In this document: piece by piece, positions 1-8,100 of the stretch
Numbering within the stretch: position 1 is the first letter of the stretch
Layout: the number at the start of each line of letters is the position of its first letter
NCBI RefSeq assembly: GCF_002304225.1
Contig: NZ_NSLB01000002.1
Coordinates: 124,001-188,000 of the forward strand
From: Pseudomonas sp. HAR-UPW-AIA-41
GTDB lineage: Bacteria > Pseudomonadota > Gammaproteobacteria > Pseudomonadales > Pseudomonadaceae
Length of the DNA: 64,000 nucleotides
Direction: 5' to 3'
Made by a program: the position numbers and the translations under genes
The notes under the pieces: model-generated
The model's database searches: none
Told to the model about the DNA's origin: nothing
The model's input: the letters and a program-made list of their open reading frames with translations, nothing else

Positions 1-250
1 AGGGAACACGAGCCAGCCGCTTGACCATATAGTCGTAGAGCGCATCCAGATTGGCTGCAATGTCCCCACCCTGCTCTTTATCCAGACTTGCCTGCAACAC
101 ACCCAGAATGCTCAAGCTGGAGCCAACAGCCTGCCCCCGCTCAGCAACATTTCCTTCCTTTACGGCCAAGCGAGCAGCCGCAAGGTGTTTAGCCGCGCCA
201 TCCAGCAAATAGCGGACTGCTTGGTAAGGAGAAAGCTCATCAGTTGACAT
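1..250 (-). CDS. fliS: Flagellar export chaperone FliS (3' part lost at window edge)
   Basis: Translating the minus strand from the ATG at 250 gives [21 protein letters not shown] and continues with [15 protein letters not shown] at the window edge, an unmistakable FliS. FliS binds the C-terminal D0 region of flagellin in the cytoplasm and prevents premature polymerisation before export. About 83 codons are visible and the C-terminal third lies outside the window. It follows fliD with a gap of 38 bp, as in other Pseudomonas, so cotranscription with flaG-fliD is likely. Confidence 0.92.
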   Translation of the reverse strand, partial: MSTDELSPYQAVRYLLDGAAKHLAAARLAVKEGNVAERGQAVGSSLSILGVLQASLDKEQGGDIAANLDALYDYMVKRLARVP

Positions 251-288
251 AGATTCTTTACTCGCCTGGATGAAATTTTGCTGCATCT

Positions 289-1722
289 TCAAGAATTCTT
301 CTTAACGACGCCGGGCAAGCTGCCCAACGCCTGCGTCAGTCTTTCGCTGGTTTTGTTCAGCTGCGACACCAAAGAGTCCATAGCCTGGAACTGGGCGTAG
401 AGACGATCCTGAACCTGAGTCATCCGCAACTCCAGCGCCGACTTTTGTTTTTCCACGGAGCGCAGGGTTCCCTGCAAGCCATCCATTCTCTGCTGAAGAA
501 CACCACCACTTTTTGTGTAACCATCAACTCGTGAGGCCAAACGGCTCATGAGGCCGTCACTACCAGTCAGAAATGACGACACAGCAGTAAAGTTATCTCC
601 TATAGCTTTGTTCAGCTTGGCATCGTCGACCTTGAGAGTCCCATCCTTCTGAGTGGTTATACCCAAGTCAGCCAAAACATTGATGTCACCACCACTCTGC
701 GGAGAGACCAACTCGGCGCGCAGACCAGACAGTACAGAGCGAACAGAGGAGTCACCAACAAGCCCACCCACAACTGGGGGTTTCCCATCACCCGCGCTAA
801 CCACGGAAGTCAACTGATTTGTCGTACTGATGAGCTTATTGTACGACTCAACAAACTTCTTGATCGCCGATGTAGCTGCACCCTTGTCAACGCCTACGGT
901 CAACTTGGTTTCAACTCCCACTTCAGCCTTCAGCAAGTTCAGCGTTACGCCTCCAACAGCATCAGAAACGGTATTGGTAGGCGGATTGATCTGAATCCCA
1001 TCAACCTCAATCTGAGCATTGGCAGCCTGACTGATGAATCCCGCAGCAGCACCAGAAGACGCCAGCGCACCGATACCTGCAGAGATATTGAGGCTATCGA
1101 GATTCTTAACTGGGCTAGGTGAAGAACCTGTAAGACTGGTAGCTTCCAGGGTCAGCCCCTGCCCTGCACCTGTCTTGGTCGAGCTCAATACCAGTCGACC
1201 TGAACCGTTAGCAGGATCGGTTACAACCGATGCTGAGATACCCTTGCCAGCGACTTTCGCATTGATAGCAGTTGCGACGTCTTGCAGCTTGGCACCTTGA
1301 GCAATATCGACGACACCCTGGGCAACACCTCCGAGAGAAACCGTCAATTGCCCTGCATTGAAAGTGGCACTCGACGCCGAACTCACAGAAGCCGTGGCAA
1401 CCTTACTGCTGGTTGCCAGAGCTTTGACCTGTATGGCGTATGTTCCCGCCGCAGCACCTTGGGTAGCAGTAGCAGTCAGGCGGGAGGTGTCAGCAACCGT
1501 TGCACTGATCTTCTGAAACAGAGTTGGATCCTTGAGCGAGCCGATGGCTGTCTGTAGCTCCCCAAGCGCCCCCCTGAACTGACCCAAAGCGGAGAACTTG
1601 GTGGTTGTAGCCTTCTCCAGGCGAGCCAATTGAGCATCCTTCGGAGCCCGTTCAGCACTCACGAGAGCACCGACAATCTTGTCGATATCGATTCCTGAGC
1701 CTATGCCTGAGATACCTGCCAT
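289..1722 (-). CDS. fliD: Flagellar filament cap protein FliD
   Basis: FliD (HAP2) forms the pentameric cap at the filament tip that folds exported flagellin. The N-terminus after the chosen start reads [20 protein letters not shown], the family hallmark, and the C-terminus contains the long heptad-rich helix seen in FliD (about residues 415-455, [16 protein letters not shown]). An upstream GTG at 1737 would add five residues; the ATG at 1722 is preferred because a GAGGTG Shine-Dalgarno lies six bases before it and because the protein then starts at the conserved MAGI. The length of 477 residues is normal. The central region is typical of the variable D2/D3 domains. It lies between flaG and fliS. 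Confidence 0.96.
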   Translation of the reverse strand: MAGISGIGSGIDIDKIVGALVSAERAPKDAQLARLEKATTTKFSALGQFRGALGELQTAIGSLKDPTLFQKISATVADTSRLTATATQGAAAGTYAIQVKALATSSKVATASVSSASSATFNAGQLTVSLGGVAQGVVDIAQGAKLQDVATAINAKVAGKGISASVVTDPANGSGRLVLSSTKTGAGQGLTLEATSLTGSSPSPVKNLDSLNISAGIGALASSGAAAGFISQAANAQIEVDGIQINPPTNTVSDAVGGVTLNLLKAEVGVETKLTVGVDKGAATSAIKKFVESYNKLISTTNQLTSVVSAGDGKPPVVGGLVGDSSVRSVLSGLRAELVSPQSGGDINVLADLGITTQKDGTLKVDDAKLNKAIGDNFTAVSSFLTGSDGLMSRLASRVDGYTKSGGVLQQRMDGLQGTLRSVEKQKSALELRMTQVQDRLYAQFQAMDSLVSQLNKTSERLTQALGSLPGVVKKNS

Positions 1723-1803
1723 CACACACCTCGCCAATAGGTTGACGCTGATAAGAACTGACTATCAGCTATCAATTTCCGTGCCGGAAAAAGCACACCT
1801 GGC

Positions 1804-2202
1804 TCAGGCCTCCGCCCGGAACAGCAAACTGCGCACTTCTTCAAGACTCTCTGCCAACTTCAAGGCGTCCTCAGAAGGAATCTGACGCACCACATCGCCC
1901 GACTCACTATCAGTGACACTGACAACCACCCTTCCGGATGAATCATCCAAGCGAAAATCCAAGTTACGCTTCACCGACTGTACAAACTCGCGGATGACTG
2001 AAACGGCTCCAGCCACTTCCTCGGCAGAAGCAGCTTGCTGCTCACCCTGTGCCCCCTTGGTGGAGCCAGCTTCCTCAACCGGCCGCTCTTCTCGAGAAAG
2101 ATCAGTGCCGCTCAGCGACACTTGCTGCTGAGCAGTCGCAACAGGCGCCCTACTGTTCGCCGTAATCAATGGCGCAGGCGATTTAAGAGAACCAACGTCC
2201 AT
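1804..2202 (-). CDS. flaG: FlaG family flagellar protein
   Basis: A 132-residue protein with a low-complexity polar first half (Ala, Glu, Gln and Ser rich) and a conserved second half, VKRNLDFRLDDSSGRVVVSV followed by DSESGDVVRQIPSEDALKL, which is the FlaG domain. FlaG is thought to influence filament length; its molecular role is not settled. It is the first gene after the flagellins and precedes fliD by 81 bp, the normal Pseudomonas order. A hairpin between the second flagellin and this gene probably lowers read-through from the flagellin transcript. Confidence 0.93.
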   Translation of the reverse strand: MDVGSLKSPAPLITANSRAPVATAQQQVSLSGTDLSREERPVEEAGSTKGAQGEQQAASAEEVAGAVSVIREFVQSVKRNLDFRLDDSSGRVVVSVTDSESGDVVRQIPSEDALKLAESLEEVRSLLFRAEA

Positions 2203-2225
2203 AGTGAGTTACCTCGCATGGCAAA

Positions 2226-2256
2226 GCGGGGAGAAGTTACTGGCACTCCTCCCCGC
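2226..2256 (-). terminator. Hairpin between flagellin and flaG (attenuator-like)
   Basis: A perfect 8-bp inverted repeat, GCGGGGAG (2226-2233) and CTCCCCGC (2249-2256), with a 15-base loop, lies 22 bp after the flagellin stop. On the minus strand only three T follow the stem, so it is probably a partial terminator or mRNA-stabilising 3' structure that makes flagellin mRNA more abundant than flaG-fliD mRNA. Confidence 0.55.
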
Positions 2257-2278
2257 AGTCTAGCCGATCAACCAGACA

Positions 2279-3445
2279 TTACTGCAGGAGACTGAGTACC
2301 GCCTGCGGCAACTGGTTCGCCTGGGCCAAGATTGCAGTACCAGCCTGCTGCAGGATCTGGTTCTTGGTCAGCTCTGAGGTTTCCGCTGCGAAATCGGTGT
2401 CCCGAATCCGGCTACGAGCGGCCGAAGCATTCTCGGAAATATTCTGCAAGTTGCTGATGGTGTTCTCGAAGCGGTTCTGCACCGCACCCAGATCCGCGCG
2501 CTGAGCATCAATTTCCTTCAGTGCCTGATCAATCACTAGCACACCTTTCTGCGCGCCATCCGCTGTAGAGATGTCAATTTTGCCGACATCACTCTTGGTT
2601 CTGTTAGCAAACGTCGTCGCCGTAATGTCGCCCAAAGTCACACCAGACGGTTCACCTGTGAAGGTGATATTGGCAGACAGCGCATTACCATCTCCCTCTT
2701 TATCCAACCCAGAGAGGACGGCAATACTTGTACCGCTCTTATAGGCGAACAACCCTTCGTTGGTATCGTTGATCGACTTGATTGCCAGCTCCTGAATCTC
2801 TGTTGCAGTAGCACCCGAAGCGATATCAAAGGTCGCTGTCTTGGCAGTCCCATTGATCGAGAAACCAACGGTTACTGTGCCAGAAGCAGTCGCAGGACCT
2901 GCCACTGCAGCACCAGATTGTGTGAAATAGTCACCTTTCAGCTCAGCAGAGCTGGCATTATTCAGACTGACGCTGATCGTTTCACCAGCGGCCGACCCGA
3001 CCTGGAAGGCCTCAGTACCGAAGCTGCCATCCAGCAGCTTGCGACCACCGAAGGTGGTAGTACTACTGATACGATTCAACTCTTTCTGCAGCTGCTCAAC
3101 TTCGGAGTTCAGAGCCTTACGCTCAGAATCACTGTTGCTCCCGTTAGCCGACTGCAGAGATAGATCGCGCATGCGTTGGAGGATGTTGGTCGACTGTTGC
3201 AGTGCACCCTCTGCGGTCTGCGAAAGCGAGATACCGTCGTTGGCGTTACGAGTCGCAATATTGAGACCATTAACCTGACTGGTCAGACGGTTGGAAATTT
3301 GCAGACCGGCAGCGTCATCCTTTGCACTGTTGATGCGGAAACCGGTAGACAGGCGCTGCAAGGAAGTATCCAGCGCTTTAGAAGAGACACCGAGGTTACG
3401 CTGAGTATTCAGCGATGCTACGTTTGTGTTGACGGTAAGGGCCAT
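2279..3445 (-). CDS. fliC: Flagellin, second copy (sigma-28 promoter)
   Basis: This 388-residue flagellin begins [18 protein letters not shown] and has the D0/D1 helices ([21 protein letters not shown]-terminal [20 protein letters not shown], then [20 protein letters not shown]). The central segment, about residues 175-290, is the surface domain. Near-identical N- and C-terminal regions are shared with the flagellin at 3673-4854, and the middle differs, so the two are tandem paralogues. A textbook FliA promoter at 3538-3564 means this copy can be transcribed independently of the upstream one. The Ser/Thr-rich central domain is where O-glycans are attached in glycosylated Pseudomonas flagellins. 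Confidence 0.97.
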   Translation of the reverse strand: MALTVNTNVASLNTQRNLGVSSKALDTSLQRLSTGFRINSAKDDAAGLQISNRLTSQVNGLNIATRNANDGISLSQTAEGALQQSTNILQRMRDLSLQSANGSNSDSERKALNSEVEQLQKELNRISSTTTFGGRKLLDGSFGTEAFQVGSAAGETISVSLNNASSAELKGDYFTQSGAAVAGPATASGTVTVGFSINGTAKTATFDIASGATATEIQELAIKSINDTNEGLFAYKSGTSIAVLSGLDKEGDGNALSANITFTGEPSGVTLGDITATTFANRTKSDVGKIDISTADGAQKGVLVIDQALKEIDAQRADLGAVQNRFENTISNLQNISENASAARSRIRDTDFAAETSELTKNQILQQAGTAILAQANQLPQAVLSLLQ

Positions 3446-3537
3446 GATGATTGCCTCCAGTGGACCGAATAACTTGCCTGAGCATGCGAGCAGTGGGCTC
3501 TGGCTCAGGCGCCCGCAAATGTTCGCATTCGATCAAG

Positions 3538-3564
3538 CTATCGGCCTTTCACCAAGCAACTTTA
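3538..3564 (-). promoter_or_regulatory. Sigma-28 (FliA) promoter of the second flagellin
   Basis: Read on the minus strand, TAAA (3564-3561), exactly 15 bases, then GCCGATAG (3545-3538) reproduces the FliA consensus TAAA-N15-GCCGATAA with one mismatch. It lies about 93 bp before the flagellin start, leaving a leader of roughly 85 bases. Confidence 0.9.
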
Positions 3565-3627
3565 GGCGGCCACACAAAAAAAACTGATTACTTTTTAATC
3601 TCCTTACAAATCATTGCGTTAGGACTA

Positions 3628-3656
3628 CGCCCCCTATACCGAGCGGCTAGGGGGCG
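3628..3656 (-). terminator. Hairpin downstream of the first flagellin
   Basis: A perfect 9-bp inverted repeat (CGCCCCCTA and TAGGGGGCG, 11-base loop) follows the first flagellin stop by 16 bp. No T-run follows directly, but a T8 stretch occurs about 45 bases further on (3577-3584). It is probably a terminator or 3'-end stabiliser separating the two flagellin transcripts. Confidence 0.6.
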
Positions 3657-3672
3657 CGAGCGTCTTAGCGTA

Positions 3673-4854
3673 TCAGGACTGCAACAACCCCAGCACAGCC
3701 TGCGGCAACTGGTTCGCCTGGGCCAAGATAGAAGTACCAGCTTGCTGCAGGATCTGATTCTTGGTCAGTTCAGAGGTCTCTGCCGCAAAGTCGGTATCTC
3801 GGATGCGACTACGAGCTGCTGATGCATTCTCGGAAATGTTCTGCAGGTTCGCGATGGTGTTCTCAAAGCGATTCTGCACCGCTCCCAGCTCAGCACGCTG
3901 CTGATCAATCACCACAAGCGCCTGATCAATGACAAGTACAGCTTTCTGTGCATTCGGCGCGCTCAGAATATCTACTTGTCCAACATCACTATTGACAGGA
4001 ACTGTTGCCGCAGCAATATCTGTAAAGGTCAGTCCCAGTGTGTTCGTGAAGTCTATAGCAGGCGTGCCCAAGTTGTTTGCCGGAGTTGCCGCATCATTGT
4101 ACTGAGACAGCACCTCAATTCCACCACCCGCCGTCTGATAAGCAAAGATGCCATTATTACTATCGTTGATCGCCTTGATCGCCAACTCCTGGGCCTGAGC
4201 AGCAGTTGTTCCAGATGCCACCTCGAAGGAGACAGTGACTGGCACGGTAGTGCCGGCCGGATTGGTATTAATGACGAACGAAACGGTTCCAGCACCGCTT
4301 GCGGTGCCTCCAATAGCGGCACCAGACTGAGTGAAATAATCACCTTTCAGTTGGTCAGGTCCAGCATCTCGCAACGAGACACTGATAGTTTCATTCGCCG
4401 CCGCTCCAACCTGAAATGCCGCAGTGCCAAAACTGCCATCCAATAGCTTCTTCCCACCAAATGTAGTGGTATTACTGATACGCTCAAGTTCGCGTTGAAG
4501 CTGTGCGACTTCTTCATTGAGTGCTTGCCGCTCAGAAGCACCGTTACTACCGTTAGCGGATTGCAATGCCAAGTCACGCATACGCTGGAGCACATTGGTC
4601 GTCTGCTGCAGCGCACCCTCGGCTGTCTGAGCCAGAGAAATGCCATCATTGGCATTGCGTGCAGCCACATTCAAACCGTTTACCTGGCTGGTCAGGCGAT
4701 TGGAGATTTGCAGACCAGCAGCATCATCCTTGGCGCTATTGATTCTTAGACCTGTTGAAAGTCGCTGAAGCGAAGTATCAAGCGCTTTCGACGATACGTT
4801 CAGGTTACGCTGAGTATTCAGTGACGCAACATTGGTATTGACCGTGAGGGCCAT
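3673..4854 (-). CDS. Flagellin, first copy (sigma-54-like promoter)
   Basis: This 393-residue flagellin starts [20 protein letters not shown] and ends [20 protein letters not shown]. The first roughly 170 and last roughly 100 residues closely match the neighbouring flagellin and the central domain is diverged (e.g. [18 protein letters not shown] near residue 185). Both copies look intact. No sigma-28 promoter can be found upstream; instead a sigma-54-like site occurs at 4955-4970. The gene lies between the glycosylation island and the second flagellin, so it is a likely acceptor of the glycan made by the island enzymes. Which copy corresponds to fliC of single-flagellin strains cannot be decided here, so the symbol is left open. 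Confidence 0.96.
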   Translation of the reverse strand: MALTVNTNVASLNTQRNLNVSSKALDTSLQRLSTGLRINSAKDDAAGLQISNRLTSQVNGLNVAARNANDGISLAQTAEGALQQTTNVLQRMRDLALQSANGSNGASERQALNEEVAQLQRELERISNTTTFGGKKLLDGSFGTAAFQVGAAANETISVSLRDAGPDQLKGDYFTQSGAAIGGTASGAGTVSFVINTNPAGTTVPVTVSFEVASGTTAAQAQELAIKAINDSNNGIFAYQTAGGGIEVLSQYNDAATPANNLGTPAIDFTNTLGLTFTDIAAATVPVNSDVGQVDILSAPNAQKAVLVIDQALVVIDQQRAELGAVQNRFENTIANLQNISENASAARSRIRDTDFAAETSELTKNQILQQAGTSILAQANQLPQAVLGLLQS

Positions 4855-4954
4855 GATCTCTTCCTCCAGAGATGTGTGCTTGGTACTCCCCGGCAGGCAC
4901 CGCGCCTAAACCTTGGAAGATCAGCGAGCACATACGTGCTGACAACCACACTCA

Positions 4955-4970
4955 AGCCAAGATCATGCCA
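4955..4970 (-). promoter_or_regulatory. Sigma-54-like promoter upstream of the first flagellin
   Basis: The minus strand reads TGGCATGATCTTGGCT. The invariant GG and GC with 10 bases between them are present; relative to TGGCACG-N4-TTGCW there are two mismatches. The predicted transcript start is about 4944, giving a leader near 90 bases. The rest of the 334-bp gap 4855-5188 holds no gene that I can support; besides this site it contains the repeated GGCAA/TTGCC motifs listed separately. Confidence 0.5.
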
Positions 4971-5021
4971 AATCCATTTAACTCTTATTTTTCAATACCT
5001 TGAGAGAATAAACGCGTCACA

Positions 5022-5083
5022 GCGGCAATCCTTTGCCGGTCATTGCAACGCCGGACAACCCAGCCGTTGCCGCTTATGGCAAT
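5022..5083 (-). promoter_or_regulatory. GGCAA/TTGCC inverted repeats (candidate activator sites)
   Basis: GCGGCAA (5022-5028) faces TTGCCGG (5033-5039) across four bases, and TTGCCGC (5067-5073) faces GGCAA (5078-5082). The first 13 bases of this site, AGCGGCAATCCTT, recur upstream of flgB. The first repeat is centred about 86 bp upstream of the predicted sigma-54 start, a usual distance for an enhancer-binding protein. Confidence 0.4.
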
Positions 5084-5188
5084 CACAGTCATTGATTGAC
5101 TCGCCTAGAAAGCACAATGCCCACGACAAGCGCGGGCATTGCAAATACGCGACGGAAGCAACTAACACACTTACTGAAATCTAGCCCT

Positions 5189-8100
5189 TTAGTCAGGCAG
5201 CCAGGCCCTTTGCCAGAGTTTCAGATTGTCACCTGACAACATCCACTCTCGTTTAACCGCAGTCTGCAAGCGCTGCCCCTCAACACGCAATGCATTACGC
5301 TCAGCCAATGCGCCGCGTATAGCCTCAACCCAGTCGCGATATCGATTCTTTACCAGCGTGACAGGCAATGAACCACGATAACTGACAATATCGCTGGCAA
5401 TTACGGGGAATCCGCAAATACCGTACTCCAACAAGCGGAGGTTGCTCTTGCAGGCGTTGAATACATTGTCCTCTAGAGGTGCTATGGCGAGGTCCAAGCG
5501 CAAGTTAGCCAAGAACTGCGGGTAACTACTGATTTCAACACCAGGATGGAACTCAGCAACATACGGCCTCAGTTTGTCTGGGCACATCCCAAAGAAAACC
5601 CAATCAACCTCACTGGCCAGATCCCGAACAACGTCGGCGATCATTTCAAGATCCCCCTGATGCCCAACGCCACCTGCCCAACCTACCCGAGGCCGCGCGC
5701 CATCATTGACGCTGAGGACTAAATTCCCCCACCAATCCAGCGGCAGCCGGTTTTCAACCACATGAATGCGGGAGTGGTAACCCTTGAACTGATCTGCCAA
5801 TGCATGGGTTGATACGACAAACCGATCAACAACGCTCAACCCCTGCCGAAGCAGTCTTACCAAGTCCTTGGACATGCTGGCACGATGAACACTTTTCATC
5901 GGCGTGTTCGGCAGGTAATCATCCAGTTCGTATATTTTGAATGCAGGCGAAAAACGCTTAGCACCCGCCATAAGTTCAAGCGCAGTAGGGTTCGTCTGGC
6001 GCTGGAAAACAATCACATCCGGAGAGAAGCGCGCCAATTCAGGCTGATTCAGCAAGCGCTCGGAAAGCGTGCCGTCGACCAGACCTTCTACACGTAATGC
6101 TTCAAACGGTTTTATGATTCGATAGTTGCCACACCCCCACGGGTCAGCGTTATGTGCCAGCACCACGGGCAACGGCCGCCAAGATAACGGCCGCCATGTC
6201 AAACCAACGTTAAGCTCCAATAAAAAACCGCCGCCATTCAGCGCAAGATTTCCGTTATAAGCCGGATCATGCGCCAGCTGGGGCAACCACTTTTCATAAA
6301 CAGTATCGCGCTCGGCCAAGCACGTTTTGCGCTTGGCTTCCTGATCGCCTGACTCCAGTTCCTTCTGACTGATACCGCTCTCATGCATCACTACCGCATG
6401 TGGCGTCCAGACGACTAAATAGCCTTGCTGACCAACTTTCAAACACAGATCTACATCACTGAAGCTGGAGGTCTTCTCATCGAACCCTCCGGCCTCAGCA
6501 AAAATAGCTGTTCTAATCATCAAACAGGCAGCAGAAACCGCGCTGTAATTCTGATCCACTTGAAGTCGATTAAAGTAACCGGCTGCCTCCATCAGCTCAC
6601 CAGCAAATGCAGGCGTCGCAACACCATCGACGCCTAACAGCAGGCCAGCCTGAGCAATACGACCACTCGCAGTAAGCAGCTTTGCTCCTACCACCCCAAC
6701 CTCGGGACGTAGAGCATGGTTAAGCAGCTCATCCAGCCAGTCCGGATTGACGATGGCCGACTCGCCAGAGAGGAACAACAAGTAATCACCGCGCGCCTGC
6801 TGAGCTGCCAAGTTTTGAGGTAGCCCTGTGCCAGACAGCAACACACGAACCTTTTCATCATTCAAAGCGGCGACATCACGCAACCAGGCACTAACGTCAG
6901 AACGCGTGCCAGTATCAACCAGAAGCAGCTCATAATGGGCGTAGCTTGTTTTTTCCAGCAGGCTCTCGCTGCAACGCTGCAGTGCAGCCAACGGCACATC
7001 CGTAGAGATAATGATCGATACCAACGGCCTCATGGCATGACCATATTTGATCCGATAACGCGCGGCTAAACCGGGTACGACTTGAGCCTGATAGCCTCTA
7101 TTGTGCAGATGACGTTCGATTACCCGACGCTCGTCAGGGTTATCGCACAAACCAGGCGCTTCGGTAATCAACAGTGGTTCGTCAATATGACCGAGCCCAG
7201 ACAAACCTTCCTGCTCAATTAATCGGGTCAGCAACTCAAACTCGAAAGCTTCTGGGTACTCACTGTCGAAGCCGCCAACAGCAAGGAACAGATCCCGGCG
7301 ATAGAGCCAATGACGCGCCATCACAAGAGGGAAACTGAGTAGCAGATCAAGGTTGAAACCTGGGAGGAAGACGCCACCCAGACTGCCGTCGGGCAACCGC
7401 TGCAGTTGATCGCCATAAACGGCTCGACACTCCGGATTGCGATCCAGCTCAAGCGCCGCAACCAGCAGCCCACTCTGGGTCAGCTCGTCACCGGCACGCA
7501 GCAGCATGAACCACTGACAATCACTTGCCTCAATCACATGATTGATCTGTGTCACCAGCGGCTGATCACTAACCGTCCGGAAATGCAGGTTTTCGGCCGC
7601 CGAAGTAGTCGAAACCGTCTCTTTGGTGATTACCCACACATGCAATCTGGGGTATAGGCAACGTTCCCCGATTAGACTATCGAGCGTAGCCCTGAGCGAC
7701 TCAGACCGGCCTTCCGGATCGAGCACCACCACACCAATCGAGGGGCCGCCTTGACGATTATCCAGATAATCAGCGATCAATCGCTTCTCTGCGGCAGTTG
7801 GTAAGCGCCTGCTCAGCCACTCCTCCACGTCACTCTTAGGTCGCAATCCGAGACTCTGGAGCATTTTTTCGCGGCCACGCTGCAACCCTTCACTAGCCGA
7901 CCCGGCATAGCGCGCATAAAGCTCGCGGTATAACGCAGGAAAGTTCTTACGCTCACGCCCCAGCATGTGATCGCCACCAGCGCCAGGTACCCGAGTGTGA
8001 ACCTCACTGGTCACTGTCGGGATATGCACAAACGAATAGCGCGTGGCTAAACGCAATAACATATCCCAGTCTTCAAACGCGGCCAGTCCCGTATCGAACT

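Noticed and set aside
5025..5040. CGGCAAAGGATTGCC as a sigma-54 promoter for the first flagellin
   Set aside because: GG and GC are nine bases apart, one fewer than required; the site at 4955-4970 has the right spacing.
4855..5188. Search for a sigma-28 promoter before the first flagellin
   Set aside because: No TAAA-N15-GCCGATAA-like sequence was found on the minus strand in this gap.
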